Assembly (NCBI GenBank): GCA_937935075.1
Contig: CALGYB010000041.1
Span: 1-64,000 of the forward strand
DNA: 64,000 bases
Reading direction: 5' to 3'
Source of the DNA: an uncultured Roseiflexus sp.
GTDB taxonomy: Bacteria > Chloroflexota > Chloroflexia > Chloroflexales > Roseiflexaceae
Positions 47,464 to 61,635 of this stretch are shown here, piece after piece. The position numbers and the translations under genes are program-made. The notes under the pieces are model-generated. The model ran no database searches. It was not told the origin of the DNA and saw nothing but the letters and a program-made list of their open reading frames with translations. Within the stretch, counting starts at the first letter, position 1. Each line of letters opens with the position of its first letter.

Positions 47464-47740
47464 CACTTTGTGATCACACGGAGGCGCGAAGGCGCAAAGG
47501 TGAATGGTTCCTGGTTCTCATCGAGCGATTAACCCAACCCGGATAATCTCACACGAACGTGCGGTCAGTCAGACAAGATGTTCGCGCGCCCGGTTCGCAC
47601 GGCGTACCGATCCACAACGCCCTGGCATCAGCAGCCCCGGCGGGGCTTGCACGTGCGGTGAGCGCAGTCGAACTGCGTCCTCAGCAAGGGCTTTCGCCCG
47701 CAGCGCCCCGGCAGTATGGCACGAATGACCGCGCATGAGT
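47464..47740. repeat. Intergenic repeats upstream of the epimerase
   Basis: Positions 47466-47500 carry the motif GGAGGCGCGAAGGCGCAAAG, related to copies near 23588 and 28815. Positions 47632-47705 are the second copy of the ~75-bp dispersed repeat at 10231-10304. No gene. Confidence 0.65.
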
Positions 47741-47743
47741 ATC

Positions 47744-47799
47744 GGTTCTCGGTTCTCAGTTCTCGGTTCTCAGTTCTCAGTTCTCGTCACCCCTAACCC
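47744..47799. repeat. Seven-base tandem array (RGTTCTC)
   Basis: GGTTCTC, GGTTCTC, AGTTCTC, GGTTCTC, AGTTCTC, AGTTCTC, then GTCACCC and CTAACCC in the same seven-base register. Upstream of the dipeptide epimerase gene. Confidence 0.8.
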
Positions 47800-47863
47800 C
47801 AACCCATCGAGTATACTTATGATCTCTGCATATGTACGCTCAGCAGCGAGGCACAGCACACCC

Positions 47864-48967
47864 ATGACCACACCCACAACCATTCGTTCCCTGACTGTAA
47901 CACCACTCGACATTCCGCTCCACGAACCCTTTGGTATTGCTGGCGGCGTACAGGACATAGCGCGCAACCTGCTGGTCACCATCGAACTGGCCGATGGAAC
48001 GCGCGGCTACGGCGAAGCAGCGCCATTTCCGGCATTCAACGGTGAAACGCAGGAGACGGCGCGTGCGGCCATCCTGGCGGGGCAATCGATGATCGAAGGC
48101 GCCGACGTGCGCGAATGGCGTCGGATTGCGCTGGCGCTTCCTGCCATTGCCGGCATGACCGGCTCGGCGCGTTGCGCCATTGAAACGGCGCTCATTGATG
48201 CATTGACGCGCCGCGCGCGCCTGCCGCTCTGGGCATTTTTCGGCGGCGTGGCAACTACCCTGGAAACCGATGTGACCGTTACCACCGGCAGTGTGGCGGC
48301 GGCGGCGCGCGCGGCGCAGGCGATTGCCGCGCGGGGCGTCACAACGATCAAGATCAAGATCGGTTCCGGCGACCCGGAAACAACGACGATCCGCACAATG
48401 GAACACGACCTGGCGCGGATCGTTGCGGTCAGGGATGTCGCGCCGGAGGCGCGCCTCATCCTCGATGGCAATTGCGGCTACACCGCCGATGATGCGCTCA
48501 GGCTGCTCGACATGCTGAGCGTTCACGGCATCGTTCCGGTGTTGTTCGAGCAACCGGTTGCAAAAGATGACGAAGCCGGACTACATCGCCTGACCGCCGC
48601 GCGGCGTGTGCCGGTCGCCGCCGACGAAAGCGCCGCGAGCGCCGTGGATGTTGCGCGGCTGGCACAGACCGGCGCAGTCGATGTAATCAACATCAAATTG
48701 ATGAAATGCGGCATCATAGAAGCGCTCGATATTGCCGCCGTCGCGCGTGTTGCCGGTCTGTGTCTGATGATCGGCGGCATGGTCGAGTCGTTCCTGACAA
48801 TGACCGTCTCCGCCTGTTTTGCTGCCGGTCAGGGCGGTTTCTCCTTCGTGGACCTGGATACGCCCCTCTTCCTGGCGGAAAACCCGTTCGACGGCGGCAT
48901 GGTCTATCGCGGCGGCGTCATTGATCTGTCATCGATCCATGCCGGACATGGTGTTACGCCACGGTGA
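47864..48967 (+). CDS. Dipeptide epimerase (L-Ala-D/L-Glu epimerase type)
   Basis: 367 residues from ATG 47864; the reading frame extends upstream into heptamer repeats, so this ATG, which begins the family-like sequence, is preferred. It belongs to the enolase superfamily, muconate lactonising subgroup. Catalytic Lys pair in TIKIKIG (about 161-167). Metal ligands in LDGNCGY (Asp), FEQPV (Glu) and AADES (Asp). Opposite Lys in INIKLMKCGI. IGGMVES is also typical of dipeptide epimerases. In peptidoglycan recycling this enzyme converts L-Ala-D-Glu to L-Ala-L-Glu, which fits the MurF-Alr gene next to it on the other strand. Confidence 0.85.
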   Translation: MTTPTTIRSLTVTPLDIPLHEPFGIAGGVQDIARNLLVTIELADGTRGYGEAAPFPAFNGETQETARAAILAGQSMIEGADVREWRRIALALPAIAGMTGSARCAIETALIDALTRRARLPLWAFFGGVATTLETDVTVTTGSVAAAARAAQAIAARGVTTIKIKIGSGDPETTTIRTMEHDLARIVAVRDVAPEARLILDGNCGYTADDALRLLDMLSVHGIVPVLFEQPVAKDDEAGLHRLTAARRVPVAADESAASAVDVARLAQTGAVDVINIKLMKCGIIEALDIAAVARVAGLCLMIGGMVESFLTMTVSACFAAGQGGFSFVDLDTPLFLAENPFDGGMVYRGGVIDLSSIHAGHGVTPR

Positions 48968-49441
48968 GACGAGCAGCACGCGGAACGTTGCAGGCGGGAA
49001 GCGTACAGGTGTAGCGTTTTTGTCAAGCCCTTCGACTCAATCGCCTGCTTGAGGGCATTCGGACGCCGGTGCGGGCGCGGTTCGGCAGGCTCAGCGCAGG
49101 GGGCGCCGCCTCGCCCCAACGCCTGCTTCTTCCCTTGTGGGAGAAGGGGGTTGGGGCGAGGCGGGGAAAACGGGCGTCGGGACGACGAAAACGCGCTGCA
49201 CATCTGGAAAATCCACCCTTGTGAGCGGGCGAGAAGGCGGAAGCGTTCGGCGCTGCGTGAACTATTGCCAGCAAGAAAGATGGAGTGGGAAAGGTGTGTA
49301 GAGCGCAAGAGAAAGTGAATCCTACCCCCTACCCCCTCATCCCTCATCCCTCATCCCTACCCCCTCGTTTAGTTATTCCATCCAAACTATTCCCGCCGAT
49401 CTTCGTACCGAGTCGCCCTACCGCAAACGCCTCCCAATACC
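48968..49441. repeat. Gene-free stretch with nested inverted repeats and a heptamer array
   Basis: CGCCTCGCCCCAAC (49107-49120) pairs with GTTGGGGCGAGGCG (49150-49163); between them CTTCTTCCC and GGGAGAAG form an inner stem. The conserved-loop core in reverse orientation (TTCGGCAGGCTCAG) is at 49081-49094. From 49322 to 49367 runs a seven-base array of CTACCCC and CTCATCC units. Confidence 0.75.
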
Positions 49442-49447
49442 TATAAT
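49442..49447 (+). promoter_or_regulatory. -10 box of glnA
   Basis: Perfect TATAAT at 49442-49447, about 120 bp before the glnA start. No consensus -35 stands 16-18 bp upstream, so an activator or alternative sigma factor may be needed. Confidence 0.5.
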
Positions 49448-49566
49448 CGGAGCATTGAACATTTCTAGTGCATGTCATGCAATGGTGCAGCGCGGATGAC
49501 CTCGACCGTTATCTGCGTTGTACGTTGTTAACAGCATGGAGCACATCATTTCAGGAGGAAGACCCC

Positions 49567-50991
49567 ATGGGAATGACACCAAAAGATGTCCTGGCGATAA
49601 TCAAGGAGCATGACATCAAAATGGTGGATGTCCGCTTCACTGACATCCCGGGCACGTGGCAGCACTTTTCACTGCCCGCCAGCGCACTGACAGAAGATGA
49701 TTTTGTGAAAGGCATTGGCTTCGACGGATCGTCGATCCGCGGCTTCCAGGCTATCAACGAGAGTGACATGCTTGTTGTTCCTGACCCGGATACGGCATTT
49801 ATCGACCCGATGCTGAAAATCCCAACGCTGGCGTTGATCTGTGATATTCGTGACCCTATCACCGGCGAAAATTATACGCGCGATCCGCGTTTCATCGCCA
49901 AGAAAGCGGAAGAGTATCTGCGCAGCACCGGCATCGCCGACACCGCCTATTTCGGTCCGGAAGCCGAGTTCTTCCTGTTCAACGATGTGCGTTTCGATCA
50001 GGGCAGCCACTTTGGCTATTACTTCCTCGATAGCGACGAAGGCATCTGGAATAGCGGCGCCGACCGGCACGGCAAGAACCTGGCGTACCGTCCGCGCTAC
50101 AAAGAGGGCTATTTCCCCTGCCCGCCGCTCGATACGTTGCAGGATGTCCGTTCGCAGATCACGCTCAACATGATGGCGGCAGGTATCGAAGTCGAGGTGC
50201 ATCACCATGAAGTCGCCACTGCCGGTCAGTGCGAAATCGACATGCGGTTCGACTCGCTGCTGCGTATGGCGGACAAACTCATCAAATACAAGTATATCGT
50301 CAAGAACACCGCGCGCGAGTTCGGCCTGACCGCTACGTTCATGCCCAAGCCGCTCTTTGGCGATAACGGCAGCGGTATGCACTGCCATCAAAGCCTCTGG
50401 AAGGAAGGGCAGCCGCTCTTCTATGATCCAAAGGGATATGCGCTCCTTTCGGACACGGCGCGCTGGTACATTGGCGGTATTCTGACCCATGCCCCGGCGC
50501 TGCTGGCAATCTGCGCGCCGACGACGAACTCCTACCGCCGCCTGGTGCCGGGGTTCGAGGCGCCGATCAACCTGGTCTACTCGCAGCGTAACCGGTCGGC
50601 GGCGGTTCGTATTCCAACCTATTCGGACTCGCCCAAAGCGCGGCGCATTGAGTTCCGTGCGCCTGATCCAACCTGCAACCCATATCTGGCGTTCGCCGCG
50701 ATGCTGATGGCAGGCGTCGACGGCATCAGGAACCGGATCGAGCCGCCGCCGCCGCTGGATGTCGATATCTACGAATTGACGGCGGAGGAGAAGGCGCATA
50801 TTCGCGGAACCCCCGGCTCACTGGCGGAGTCGCTTGATGCGCTCGAAGCCGACCATGCGTTCCTGCTCGAAGGCGGTGTGTTTACGCCTGATGTGATCGA
50901 AACCTACCTGGATTACAAGCGCTCGCGCGAGTTGATCCAGGTAGCGATTCGACCACACCCCTACGAGTTCTTCATGTATTTCGACGCATAA
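49567..50991 (+). CDS. glnA: Glutamine synthetase type I
   Basis: 474 residues from ATG 49567 (CAGGAGGAAG upstream). It makes glutamine from glutamate, ammonia and ATP. Motifs: the N-terminal latch with [25 protein letters not shown] (metal Glu), [18 protein letters not shown], the ATP-binding [16 protein letters not shown] and the Asp-latch/ammonia region [11 protein letters not shown]. Near residue 398 DIYELTAEE retains the Tyr that is adenylylated in GSI-beta enzymes. Length and this Tyr point to the beta form regulated by adenylylation. amtB and gltB follow on the same strand but with their own promoters. Confidence 0.95.
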   Translation: MGMTPKDVLAIIKEHDIKMVDVRFTDIPGTWQHFSLPASALTEDDFVKGIGFDGSSIRGFQAINESDMLVVPDPDTAFIDPMLKIPTLALICDIRDPITGENYTRDPRFIAKKAEEYLRSTGIADTAYFGPEAEFFLFNDVRFDQGSHFGYYFLDSDEGIWNSGADRHGKNLAYRPRYKEGYFPCPPLDTLQDVRSQITLNMMAAGIEVEVHHHEVATAGQCEIDMRFDSLLRMADKLIKYKYIVKNTAREFGLTATFMPKPLFGDNGSGMHCHQSLWKEGQPLFYDPKGYALLSDTARWYIGGILTHAPALLAICAPTTNSYRRLVPGFEAPINLVYSQRNRSAAVRIPTYSDSPKARRIEFRAPDPTCNPYLAFAAMLMAGVDGIRNRIEPPPPLDVDIYELTAEEKAHIRGTPGSLAESLDALEADHAFLLEGGVFTPDVIETYLDYKRSRELIQVAIRPHPYEFFMYFDA

Positions 50992-51018
50992 GCCTCCTGC
51001 TGTTCGTTCGCTCTCAAT

Positions 51019-51061
51019 CACGCCGGTAGGGATGTTGCATGGCAATGTCCTTACCGGCGTG
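51019..51061. terminator. 20-bp near-perfect hairpin after glnA
   Basis: CACGCCGGTAGGGATGTTGC (51019-51038), loop ATG, and a complete returning arm (51042-51061) with three G-U pairs on the plus strand. It is not followed by a T run (TATGTTC), so it may stabilise the glnA mRNA end or need Rho. The perfect length makes it stronger than other terminators here. Confidence 0.65.
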
Positions 51062-51093
51062 TATGTTCATTCTATACGAGGTTTGCGATCAGA

Positions 51094-51099
51094 TATAAT
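51094..51099 (+). promoter_or_regulatory. -10 box upstream of amtB
   Basis: TATAAT at 51094-51099 within an unusually AT-rich stretch (51062-51140). A second candidate, TATAAA at 51121-51126, follows. The predicted leader is 200-230 nt; nothing further was recognised in 51140-51333. Confidence 0.4.
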
Positions 51100-51333
51100 C
51101 TTACATATAAGCATGAATTGTATAAAATGAACAAGAACGAAACCGGATATTTCATACGAACTGGACGTAGCCTGAGCGCTGTTTCTGTCGTACTCTTCAG
51201 CATGTCATAAGCCCACGCGCCTAATCCGGTGCAACGAAGCAGTATCCTGCGTCCGCGCGCGTCGCAGGATTATTTTGCATTCTGCATCGGTCAGGTCGTA
51301 TAAAGCCTCATCTACACAGGAGAAAGGTCAGGT

Positions 51334-52770
51334 ATGGTCAGGCGACGAACAAAACTCATGCTCGGCATCGGCGCGCTTGCCGGTCTGTTGATCGGCACAA
51401 CCGGCACCTCCTTCGCCCAGGAGATCGACCCCGCTATCGCGGAAATGGGCGTGGTCACCGACACCATGTGGTTGCTTATTGCGGCGTTCCTGGTGTTCTT
51501 TATGCAGGCGGGCTTCGCGCTGGTCGAAGCGGGGTCCACGCAGTCCAAGAACATGATCAACATCATGTTCAAAAACTTTATGGACTTTTGTATTGGCGCG
51601 CTGGCGTTCTGGATGGTGGGCTGGGGGATCGCATACGGCGCCAGCGTCGGCGGTTTCTTTGGTTCTGATCAGTTCTTCCTGGGTGATGTGCGCGAAGCGG
51701 GGAGCGTGCCGACGCTCGCCGTCTGGCTGTTCCAGGTCGTGTTCGCCGGAACGGCAGCGACAATCGTCTCCGGCGCGATGGCTGAACGCACGAAGTTCAG
51801 CGCTTATCTGATCTACAGCGTCGCGATCTCGGTGCTCATCTATCCGGTCGTTGTTCACTGGGTGTGGAGCGGCGCCGGCTGGCTCAATGACTATGACCCG
51901 ACAACCACTGGCGACTGGGGCTTCACCGATTTCGCCGGTTCGACGGTGGTTCACAGTGTTGGCGGTTGGGCGGCGTTGATGGGCGCCTGGCTCCTGGGTC
52001 CGCGCATGGGGCGCTACGGTCCCGATGGCAAGCCGCGTGAGATTCCCGGTCACAGCGCAGCGCTTGCCGGTCTCGGCGTTTTCATCCTCTGGCTCGGCTG
52101 GTATGGCTTCAACCCTGGCAGCCAACTGGCGTTCAAGTCACAGGGCGATGCCGACGCAATTGCGCTGGTTGCGGTGACCACCACGCTGGCTGCTGCGGCT
52201 GGCGCTGTGGGCGCGATGATTGCCAGTTGGGTTAAGAGCGGCAAGCCGGAACTCGGCGCAACGCTCAACGGTGTGCTCTCCGGCTTGGTGGCGATTACAG
52301 CAGGGTGCGCCTATATGCGTCCGCTCGATGCGGTCATCGTCGGTCTGGTCGCCGGTCCGCTCTACGTCATCTCGATGAAGTGGATGGAGTCGCTCAAGAT
52401 CGATGATCCGGTCGGCGCTGTGCCGGTCCACCTGGTGAATGGCGTCTGGGGGACGCTGGCGGTCGGCCTGTTTGCGACGATTGAAGGCAATACCGGTACG
52501 GTTGGCTTGTTTGCCGGCGGCGGTCCGCAACTGTTGATCGCTCAGATCGTCGGCGTGCTGGCGATTGGCGCCTGGACTGCATTGACGAGCTTCCTGCTCT
52601 TCTTTGTCCTCAAGCGCACGATGGGTCTGCGCGTGTCGCCCGAAGAGGAGGATTTTGGTCTCGACATCGGCGAGCATGGGACGGTCGCTTACCCGGATAT
52701 CCACAAGATGCCAGAGCCGGAGACGGTTCGCGCGATCACCGGCAAGCCGCTCTCAAGCGCGGCAGAGTGA
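51334..52770 (+). CDS. amtB: Ammonium transporter
   Basis: 478 residues. Signal peptide (about residues 1-29, ending TSFA before QEID), as in AmtB. Eleven membrane helices follow: FMQAGFALVEAGSTQSKN, FAGSTVVHSVGGWAALMGAW (first pore His), LGWYGFNPGSQLAF and VHLVNGVWGTLAVGLF (second pore His). The C-terminal cytoplasmic tail (residues about 430-478) is long and includes the region that GlnB-type PII proteins contact, though no glnK/glnB gene is in the window. The ribosome-binding site is GGAGAAAGG. Confidence 0.94.
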   Translation: MVRRRTKLMLGIGALAGLLIGTTGTSFAQEIDPAIAEMGVVTDTMWLLIAAFLVFFMQAGFALVEAGSTQSKNMINIMFKNFMDFCIGALAFWMVGWGIAYGASVGGFFGSDQFFLGDVREAGSVPTLAVWLFQVVFAGTAATIVSGAMAERTKFSAYLIYSVAISVLIYPVVVHWVWSGAGWLNDYDPTTTGDWGFTDFAGSTVVHSVGGWAALMGAWLLGPRMGRYGPDGKPREIPGHSAALAGLGVFILWLGWYGFNPGSQLAFKSQGDADAIALVAVTTTLAAAAGAVGAMIASWVKSGKPELGATLNGVLSGLVAITAGCAYMRPLDAVIVGLVAGPLYVISMKWMESLKIDDPVGAVPVHLVNGVWGTLAVGLFATIEGNTGTVGLFAGGGPQLLIAQIVGVLAIGAWTALTSFLLFFVLKRTMGLRVSPEEEDFGLDIGEHGTVAYPDIHKMPEPETVRAITGKPLSSAAE

Positions 52771-52794
52771 CGGCGCGCGGATAGGGCGGCGGAA

Positions 52795-52817
52795 GGGGCA
52801 GGTCTCAGACCTGCCCC
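52795..52817. terminator. Palindrome after amtB
   Basis: GGGGCAGGTC-TCA-GACCTGCCCC, 10-bp perfect stem 25 bases past the amtB stop. It is the same element as the three between thiolase and galT, with a changed loop. Confidence 0.65.
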
Positions 52818-52870
52818 AACGGGTCTCAGAGAGCGATCAACCAAGACCCGGACCATCAAGGACATGGAGC

Positions 52871-52909
52871 GGCTGACGTTGGCTGAGCCTGTCGAAGACA
52901 ACGTCAGCC
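52871..52909. repeat. Conserved-loop hairpin, variant stem
   Basis: GGCTGACGTTG (52871-52881) / CAACGTCAGCC (52899-52909) around a loop holding GCTGAGCCTGTCGAAGA. The loop matches the copies at 18229 and 23440 but the stem differs on both arms. Confidence 0.75.
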
Positions 52910-53021
52910 GCAAGACGGTCAACACGGACAATGATTGTGCAACATCTGGATCAGAGGCTCCAGCGGTAAAAACCCCTCTCTCGCGGTCCCCTGCGTTCAT
53001 GCACATCGTTGCGTCAACGGC

Positions 53022-53050
53022 TTGACAAATCGCCTCTGAGCCGTTATAGT
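53022..53050 (+). promoter_or_regulatory. Sigma-70-type promoter for gltB
   Basis: TTGACA (53022-53027), 17-bp spacer, TATAGT (53045-53050). The predicted leader to the gltB ATG is about 275 nt and holds a small GAGCAAC/GTTGCTC stem but no recognised element. Confidence 0.7.
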
Positions 53051-53333
53051 AACCCTTAACCTGATTTTGCGGATTGCAACGACGCCCGCAGCCTGCTCGA
53101 TTGGAGAGTGTGTGCTGTGGGCGTTTGGTGTATCAGACCGAGCAACGCCCCCGCTGTTGCTCGCTGGCGCATACATATCACCTGATCGCAGTACGCTTCT
53201 CGAAGCGGCAAAATCGCGCATTATTCAGGCCATCCCGTCAGACTCAGCATCTGCGAACGGCAGTGTCGCTCCCCCAAGATCGTGGAGCGCTGGTTTTGTG
53301 TACGCCATGTCAGGGAGCAAGGTGACAGACACG

Positions 53334-57998
<4,665 letters not shown>

Positions 57999-58256
57999 AC
58001 ATCGTTGCCTCTGCCGGTTGTCTCTGCATCCCCCCCACCCCCTGCTCCCACACGGGGAGCAGGGGGCGTCCATTCCCGTGGACGCCGCCGACGTAGGGGC
58101 GCCCCTCTGTGGGCGCCCGCGCACGGGTGGCTCATCCCCCCACCTCCTTCTTCCACGAGGGGAGAAGGGGATGACGGGGACAGGCACAGGGGACCTGCCT
58201 CTACCGCCTGGCGCGTGGGGCGGCGGGGCGTCCATTCCCGTGGGCGCCCTATCGCG
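57999..58256. repeat. Intergenic G/C-rich hairpins
   Basis: CCCCCTGCTCCC (58038-58049), loop ACAC, GGGGAGCAGGGGG (58054-58066). A second, weaker hairpin (CTCCTTCTTCC...GGGGAGAAGGGG) is at about 58143-58170. They follow gltB and may terminate it and the convergent lipoprotein gene. The phrase GCGTCCATTCCCGTGG occurs twice (58066 and 58228). Confidence 0.65.
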
Positions 58257-59378
58257 TCATCGCCACCCCACAACAATCGCCTGCGCCGGCAGATCGACAC
58301 TCTCTGTCGCCCCGGTGGCAAGGTTGACCACGGTTGCGCGGTTTTCTCCCATGTGCTGCATCACCAGCCATTGCCCGTTGGTGCGAAGGATGGCTTCGAC
58401 CGGGGCGGATGCCGTCACCTGCTCCACGGCGTCCGAGGCGACATCCAGGCGCCACACGCCGAGCGAAGACGCCGGGTCATCGTAGAGATCGCCGGGGCGG
58501 AGGAGCAAGTACAACGCACGACTGTCGGGCGACCAGGTCAACCTCCAGGCGTGGCCTGGCGCCTGCGGCAGCGTGATCACGCGCGGTTCGGCAGTCGAGG
58601 CGGACAGATCGTAGAGCAGCAGCGCCCATCCTTCCGGCGCTCCGGCGGATGCCGTGCGCCGCGCCGCGGTCGCCAGGAAACGACCGTCGGGGGAAATGGC
58701 GGCGAACAACTCGCCCTCGATGGCGCGTTCCTGGCGTATCTGCCCGTTGCTGCTATCGACGACCAGCAGCGTACTGAAGGCTGGGTCCTGACCAACCGGC
58801 AGCAGGAAAAGATTCTGTTGATCGGCGCTCAGGTGGAGCACGCGGACATTCCGGGCAAGTGTGAGGATGGCGTCCGATGCGTCGTTTCCTGCCTGGCGCC
58901 GCCCGATTGCCGTGCCCACACCGAACTCCGCCTGTGCATTATCGATTTTCGTCTCATAGAGGATGGTGGAATCGTCAGGGTGCGTCAGCGCACCGGTACG
59001 CGCGGTCTGATCGAAGGACCAGAAGCGGGCATCGCCGTCTGCCAGCCGGATGCGCTGAAGCCCCTGCTCGTGCGGCACTACGACGACACCCGCAACGGTC
59101 GTCCCATCCAGAATCCGTCCTTTCTCTGCGACCTCCGCCAGACGTTGCGGCGCCTGACCGGTGCGTTGCTCAATCAATGCGCGCTGCGCGCTGTCGATGA
59201 CGAGCAGCGCAGGAAATGCTGCTCCAGCAGGAGAAGGAGTGACAGCAGCAGGGATCGCGGCGGGGGTGGGCGTGGGTGGGGCAGTGTCGGTTTGCCCGAC
59301 TGCGCACCCGCTCGCCAGTACGCCAGGACCCGCGCAGATCAGCAGCCAGCGAAGGAGATGATTGATAGAGCGCATCAT
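58257..59378 (-). CDS. Beta-propeller-like lipoprotein
   Basis: 373 residues from ATG 59378 (the adjacent Met at 59375 is equally possible). Signal peptide with lipobox LASGC, then a Thr/Pro/Ala linker to about residue 50. The rest shows repeated beta-blade-like patterns (LLVIDSAQRALI, LHLSADQQNLFLLPVG, FAAISPDGRFLATAA, LTWSPDSRALYLLLRPG), typical of WD40/TolB-like propellers. It is therefore lipid-anchored outside the membrane with a protein- or ligand-binding role; no enzyme residues are apparent. Downstream of gltB and convergent with it. Confidence 0.8.
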   Translation of the reverse strand: MMRSINHLLRWLLICAGPGVLASGCAVGQTDTAPPTPTPAAIPAAVTPSPAGAAFPALLVIDSAQRALIEQRTGQAPQRLAEVAEKGRILDGTTVAGVVVVPHEQGLQRIRLADGDARFWSFDQTARTGALTHPDDSTILYETKIDNAQAEFGVGTAIGRRQAGNDASDAILTLARNVRVLHLSADQQNLFLLPVGQDPAFSTLLVVDSSNGQIRQERAIEGELFAAISPDGRFLATAARRTASAGAPEGWALLLYDLSASTAEPRVITLPQAPGHAWRLTWSPDSRALYLLLRPGDLYDDPASSLGVWRLDVASDAVEQVTASAPVEAILRTNGQWLVMQHMGENRATVVNLATGATESVDLPAQAIVVGWR

Positions 59379-59512
59379 GATGACCTCACACAGACACACG
59401 AAGCAGGGCAGGAGCAGTTATTCTCCCACCCTGCCTATGGCGAACTTACATATCAAGGGCACACATTGTTGTACCGGCGCGGTACGTAACCGGATAGACT
59501 GCTCAGGCATTA

Positions 59513-61075
59513 TAGGTGTACACCACCCGGTCATAAGCGTTGGAGGTTGTGGACTCGTAGCCGTATACGCCATTCGAACCAAAGTCGGCAAAGAGGATGA
59601 CATGAGAGCCAGCTTTGTTCAGGATGTCGCCACGTCTCAGATCGTTCGTGGAAGGATCGTTCGTGGAAGAAAGCTGCTAGGAGATGTTCGGAAGGGTTGA
59701 TGTGCTGTTATTTGCTGGAGAGCCGCCAGACTCGACTGACGAAGCCGGAGCAGTCAACACCGCGCGAGCAACTCTCAACTCCAGCGGTATCAATGTCCCC
59801 TGCCTGATACGTGCCGGGACTCATAGAGCCATTGTAGCCATTGACCGTGTCCCAGCATCCCCAATCGTATGCGACACTGGCATAAGTGTCAGCTCCTGCG
59901 ATATAACGTGGTTTTCCTCTTCCTGAAAACGAGCCGTCCGTATTCGTCTGGCTGAGATACTTTGAGTTGTTCACGTATTCACGAGCAATACTCATCATCG
60001 AGTCCCGTGAAACACAACGTTGTGTGATAAACATGCCTCCTGTGTCTTGGTTGGTTCGGTTGAGATCCCCTGGTGCAAGAATCGGCTCAAGGGTCTGTGC
60101 AAAGCGCAATCGCTGCACTTCCACACGATCCGGTCGCGTAACCAGGGCATAGACCGCGCTATCAGGTCCAACAGCGAGACCGTGTGCCACATACGTGTGC
60201 TGCTGGGTCAGGGGAACGCGATCTATTCCCTGTAATCCTCCAGCAGCGTCATACTGACGTACGGTCTGGTCGACTTGAATTTCGCCCGCATCATTGAGCG
60301 TCACCTCTTCCACAACAACGTAGAGTCCTCCATCCGGTCGAGCGCCGAGAATATACAAGCCTCCCAAATGATGAGGTACCGTGATTGCAGTACTGAGCTT
60401 GCCATGGGTAATGAGTCCATTGTCAGCATGCGCAGTCCTCATATCGGCTGAACGAGCGGTATACGTACGCCCATTATAGGTGTATCCTTCCAGAGGCGCG
60501 AAAGTGACAGATCTTCCCGTGTCGATGAGGCGAAAGATAGAAGCGCCACCCTCACGCTCAATCACCACATCACCCTTATCGATAAGAGCGATGCCGCTTA
60601 GACCATGCTCGCGTCGCAGGTATTCGGGAAGTTCATAGCGAGCCGTTATCTCGCCATCGAGTGATATCCGAAGGGCGCCGGGAGTTGTTGCAGCAATATC
60701 GAGCACCCAGATCGCAGATGAGGAAACTTCTAAATCACTGATGCCAACCGCATGACCTATGAGATCGATCACTTGCAGCGCACTGCCTGAAGAACTGTAG
60801 CGAAGCAGCCGATTGCCAACTGTATCAGCAATCCAGAAGCTTCCGTCGGGAGCAATAGCCAGCGGGAGCAATAGCCAGCGCCGCCGGTCCCCAAGTCAAC
60901 ATCTCGATCTGTTCGCCTTCGTAATGCACGCCTCCTTACCAACAGGGACTGCAAACACGACTTCGCGCCCAGATGGATCAACCTTCTGAGATGGCGTTAC
61001 TACGCTGCTTCCAGCACTCAGAGACAGCCATAGCGCCAGAAGCGAGCCGACGATAGCAAGACTTCTCGCATGCAT
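59513..61075 (-). pseudogene. Decayed secreted propeller / NlpC-P60-type peptidase gene
   Basis: ATG 61075 has AAAGGAGG upstream and a signal peptide (SLAIVGSLLALWLSLSAGSS). The frame stops at 60896. A segment HYEGEQIEMLTWGPAALAIA follows in another frame, then the first frame resumes at APDGSFWIADTVGNRLLRY, with NHL/propeller blades. The cause is visible: one base is missing near 60927, and a 16-bp tandem duplication (GCTGGCTATTGCTCCC, 60850-60881 on the plus-strand complement) shifts the frame back. The C-terminal catalytic Cys is present (GVDCSGFVSRVW). The frame then breaks again at 59708, and a TAG and another frame lie before the His-bearing end (GDILNKAGSHVILFADFGSN), which stops at 59513. 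At least four lesions. Confidence 0.75.
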
Positions 61076-61283
61076 AGCAGACCTCCTTTGTGGAGAGATC
61101 GATATGGACACCCTGAATGAGGTCATCTTCTCCCAGACAACGGGCGCCAATGCATCGCGGGTCTCGGCACTGGCATTGCGTTGTCCGGGAAAGACTTATC
61201 CTCTGCTGCTGAGTATAAGCCTTGCGTGGAAAAAACCCCAGAGTTTTTATCCGGTTTTTGCTTTGGGGAGCGCCGTTCTCTCG

Positions 61284-61430
61284 TTATTGCCGCCTCCCGA
61301 CATTGACGACGAAGCACGCCAGCGGACCCAGGAACGGCACAAGCAGCACCGTCAGCGTCCACACCGCGCGCGCCACGTCCGACAGCGCGCTGCGACGGAT
61401 TGCAGGAGAGGCGTTGCAATGCAACGCCTC
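61284..61430 (-). pseudogene. Truncated PLDc_N-type membrane protein
   Basis: The frame ending at 61284 reads SDVARAVWTLTVLLVPFLGP then LACFVVNVGRRQ. This is the second half of a PLDc_N (cardiolipin-synthase N-terminal-like) two-helix protein, as in the intact paralogue at 62286. The first helix is missing. A perfect 23-bp palindrome (61408-61430) stands where the upstream sequence should join, and a stop lies just beyond it. No ATG remains. Confidence 0.5.
61408..61430. repeat. 23-bp perfect palindrome
   Basis: GAGGCGTTGCA, one central base, TGCAACGCCTC. An 11-bp stem with essentially no loop, typical of dispersed palindromic elements. It lies at the break of the truncated PLDc_N gene. Confidence 0.7.
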
Positions 61431-61476
61431 CACAAACGGGGATGGTCCTCACAACCGGTTTCCTTCAACCCCGTGT

Positions 61477-61611
61477 TCACCCGACAGCCCGCATCCGCTC
61501 GACCCGCTCGAGGAGCGTCACCACAACGGCGGCGAATGCTCCCAGGATCACCCCTAACCCTAACGCCGCCGCCGTCCATTGCATCCATCTCTGGACCAAA
61601 GATATGCGCAT
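61477..61611 (-). CDS. Small single-pass membrane protein
   Basis: 44 residues from ATG 61611: a short amphipathic start (MRISLVQRWMQWTA), one hydrophobic helix (ALGLGVILGAFAAVVVTLL) and a charged end (ERVERMRAVG). It lies 24 bases downstream of the lipoprotein gene end and on the same strand, so it may belong to that transcript. No family was recognised. Short length keeps confidence moderate. Confidence 0.45.
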   Translation of the reverse strand: MRISLVQRWMQWTAAALGLGVILGAFAAVVVTLLERVERMRAVG

Positions 61612-61635
61612 ATGTTTGTGCAAACCATTCAATTC

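Noticed and set aside
53067-53333. 89-residue N-terminal extension of GltB
   Set aside because: The frame is open, but family members begin 20-40 residues before the catalytic Cys, and ATG 53334 gives exactly that.
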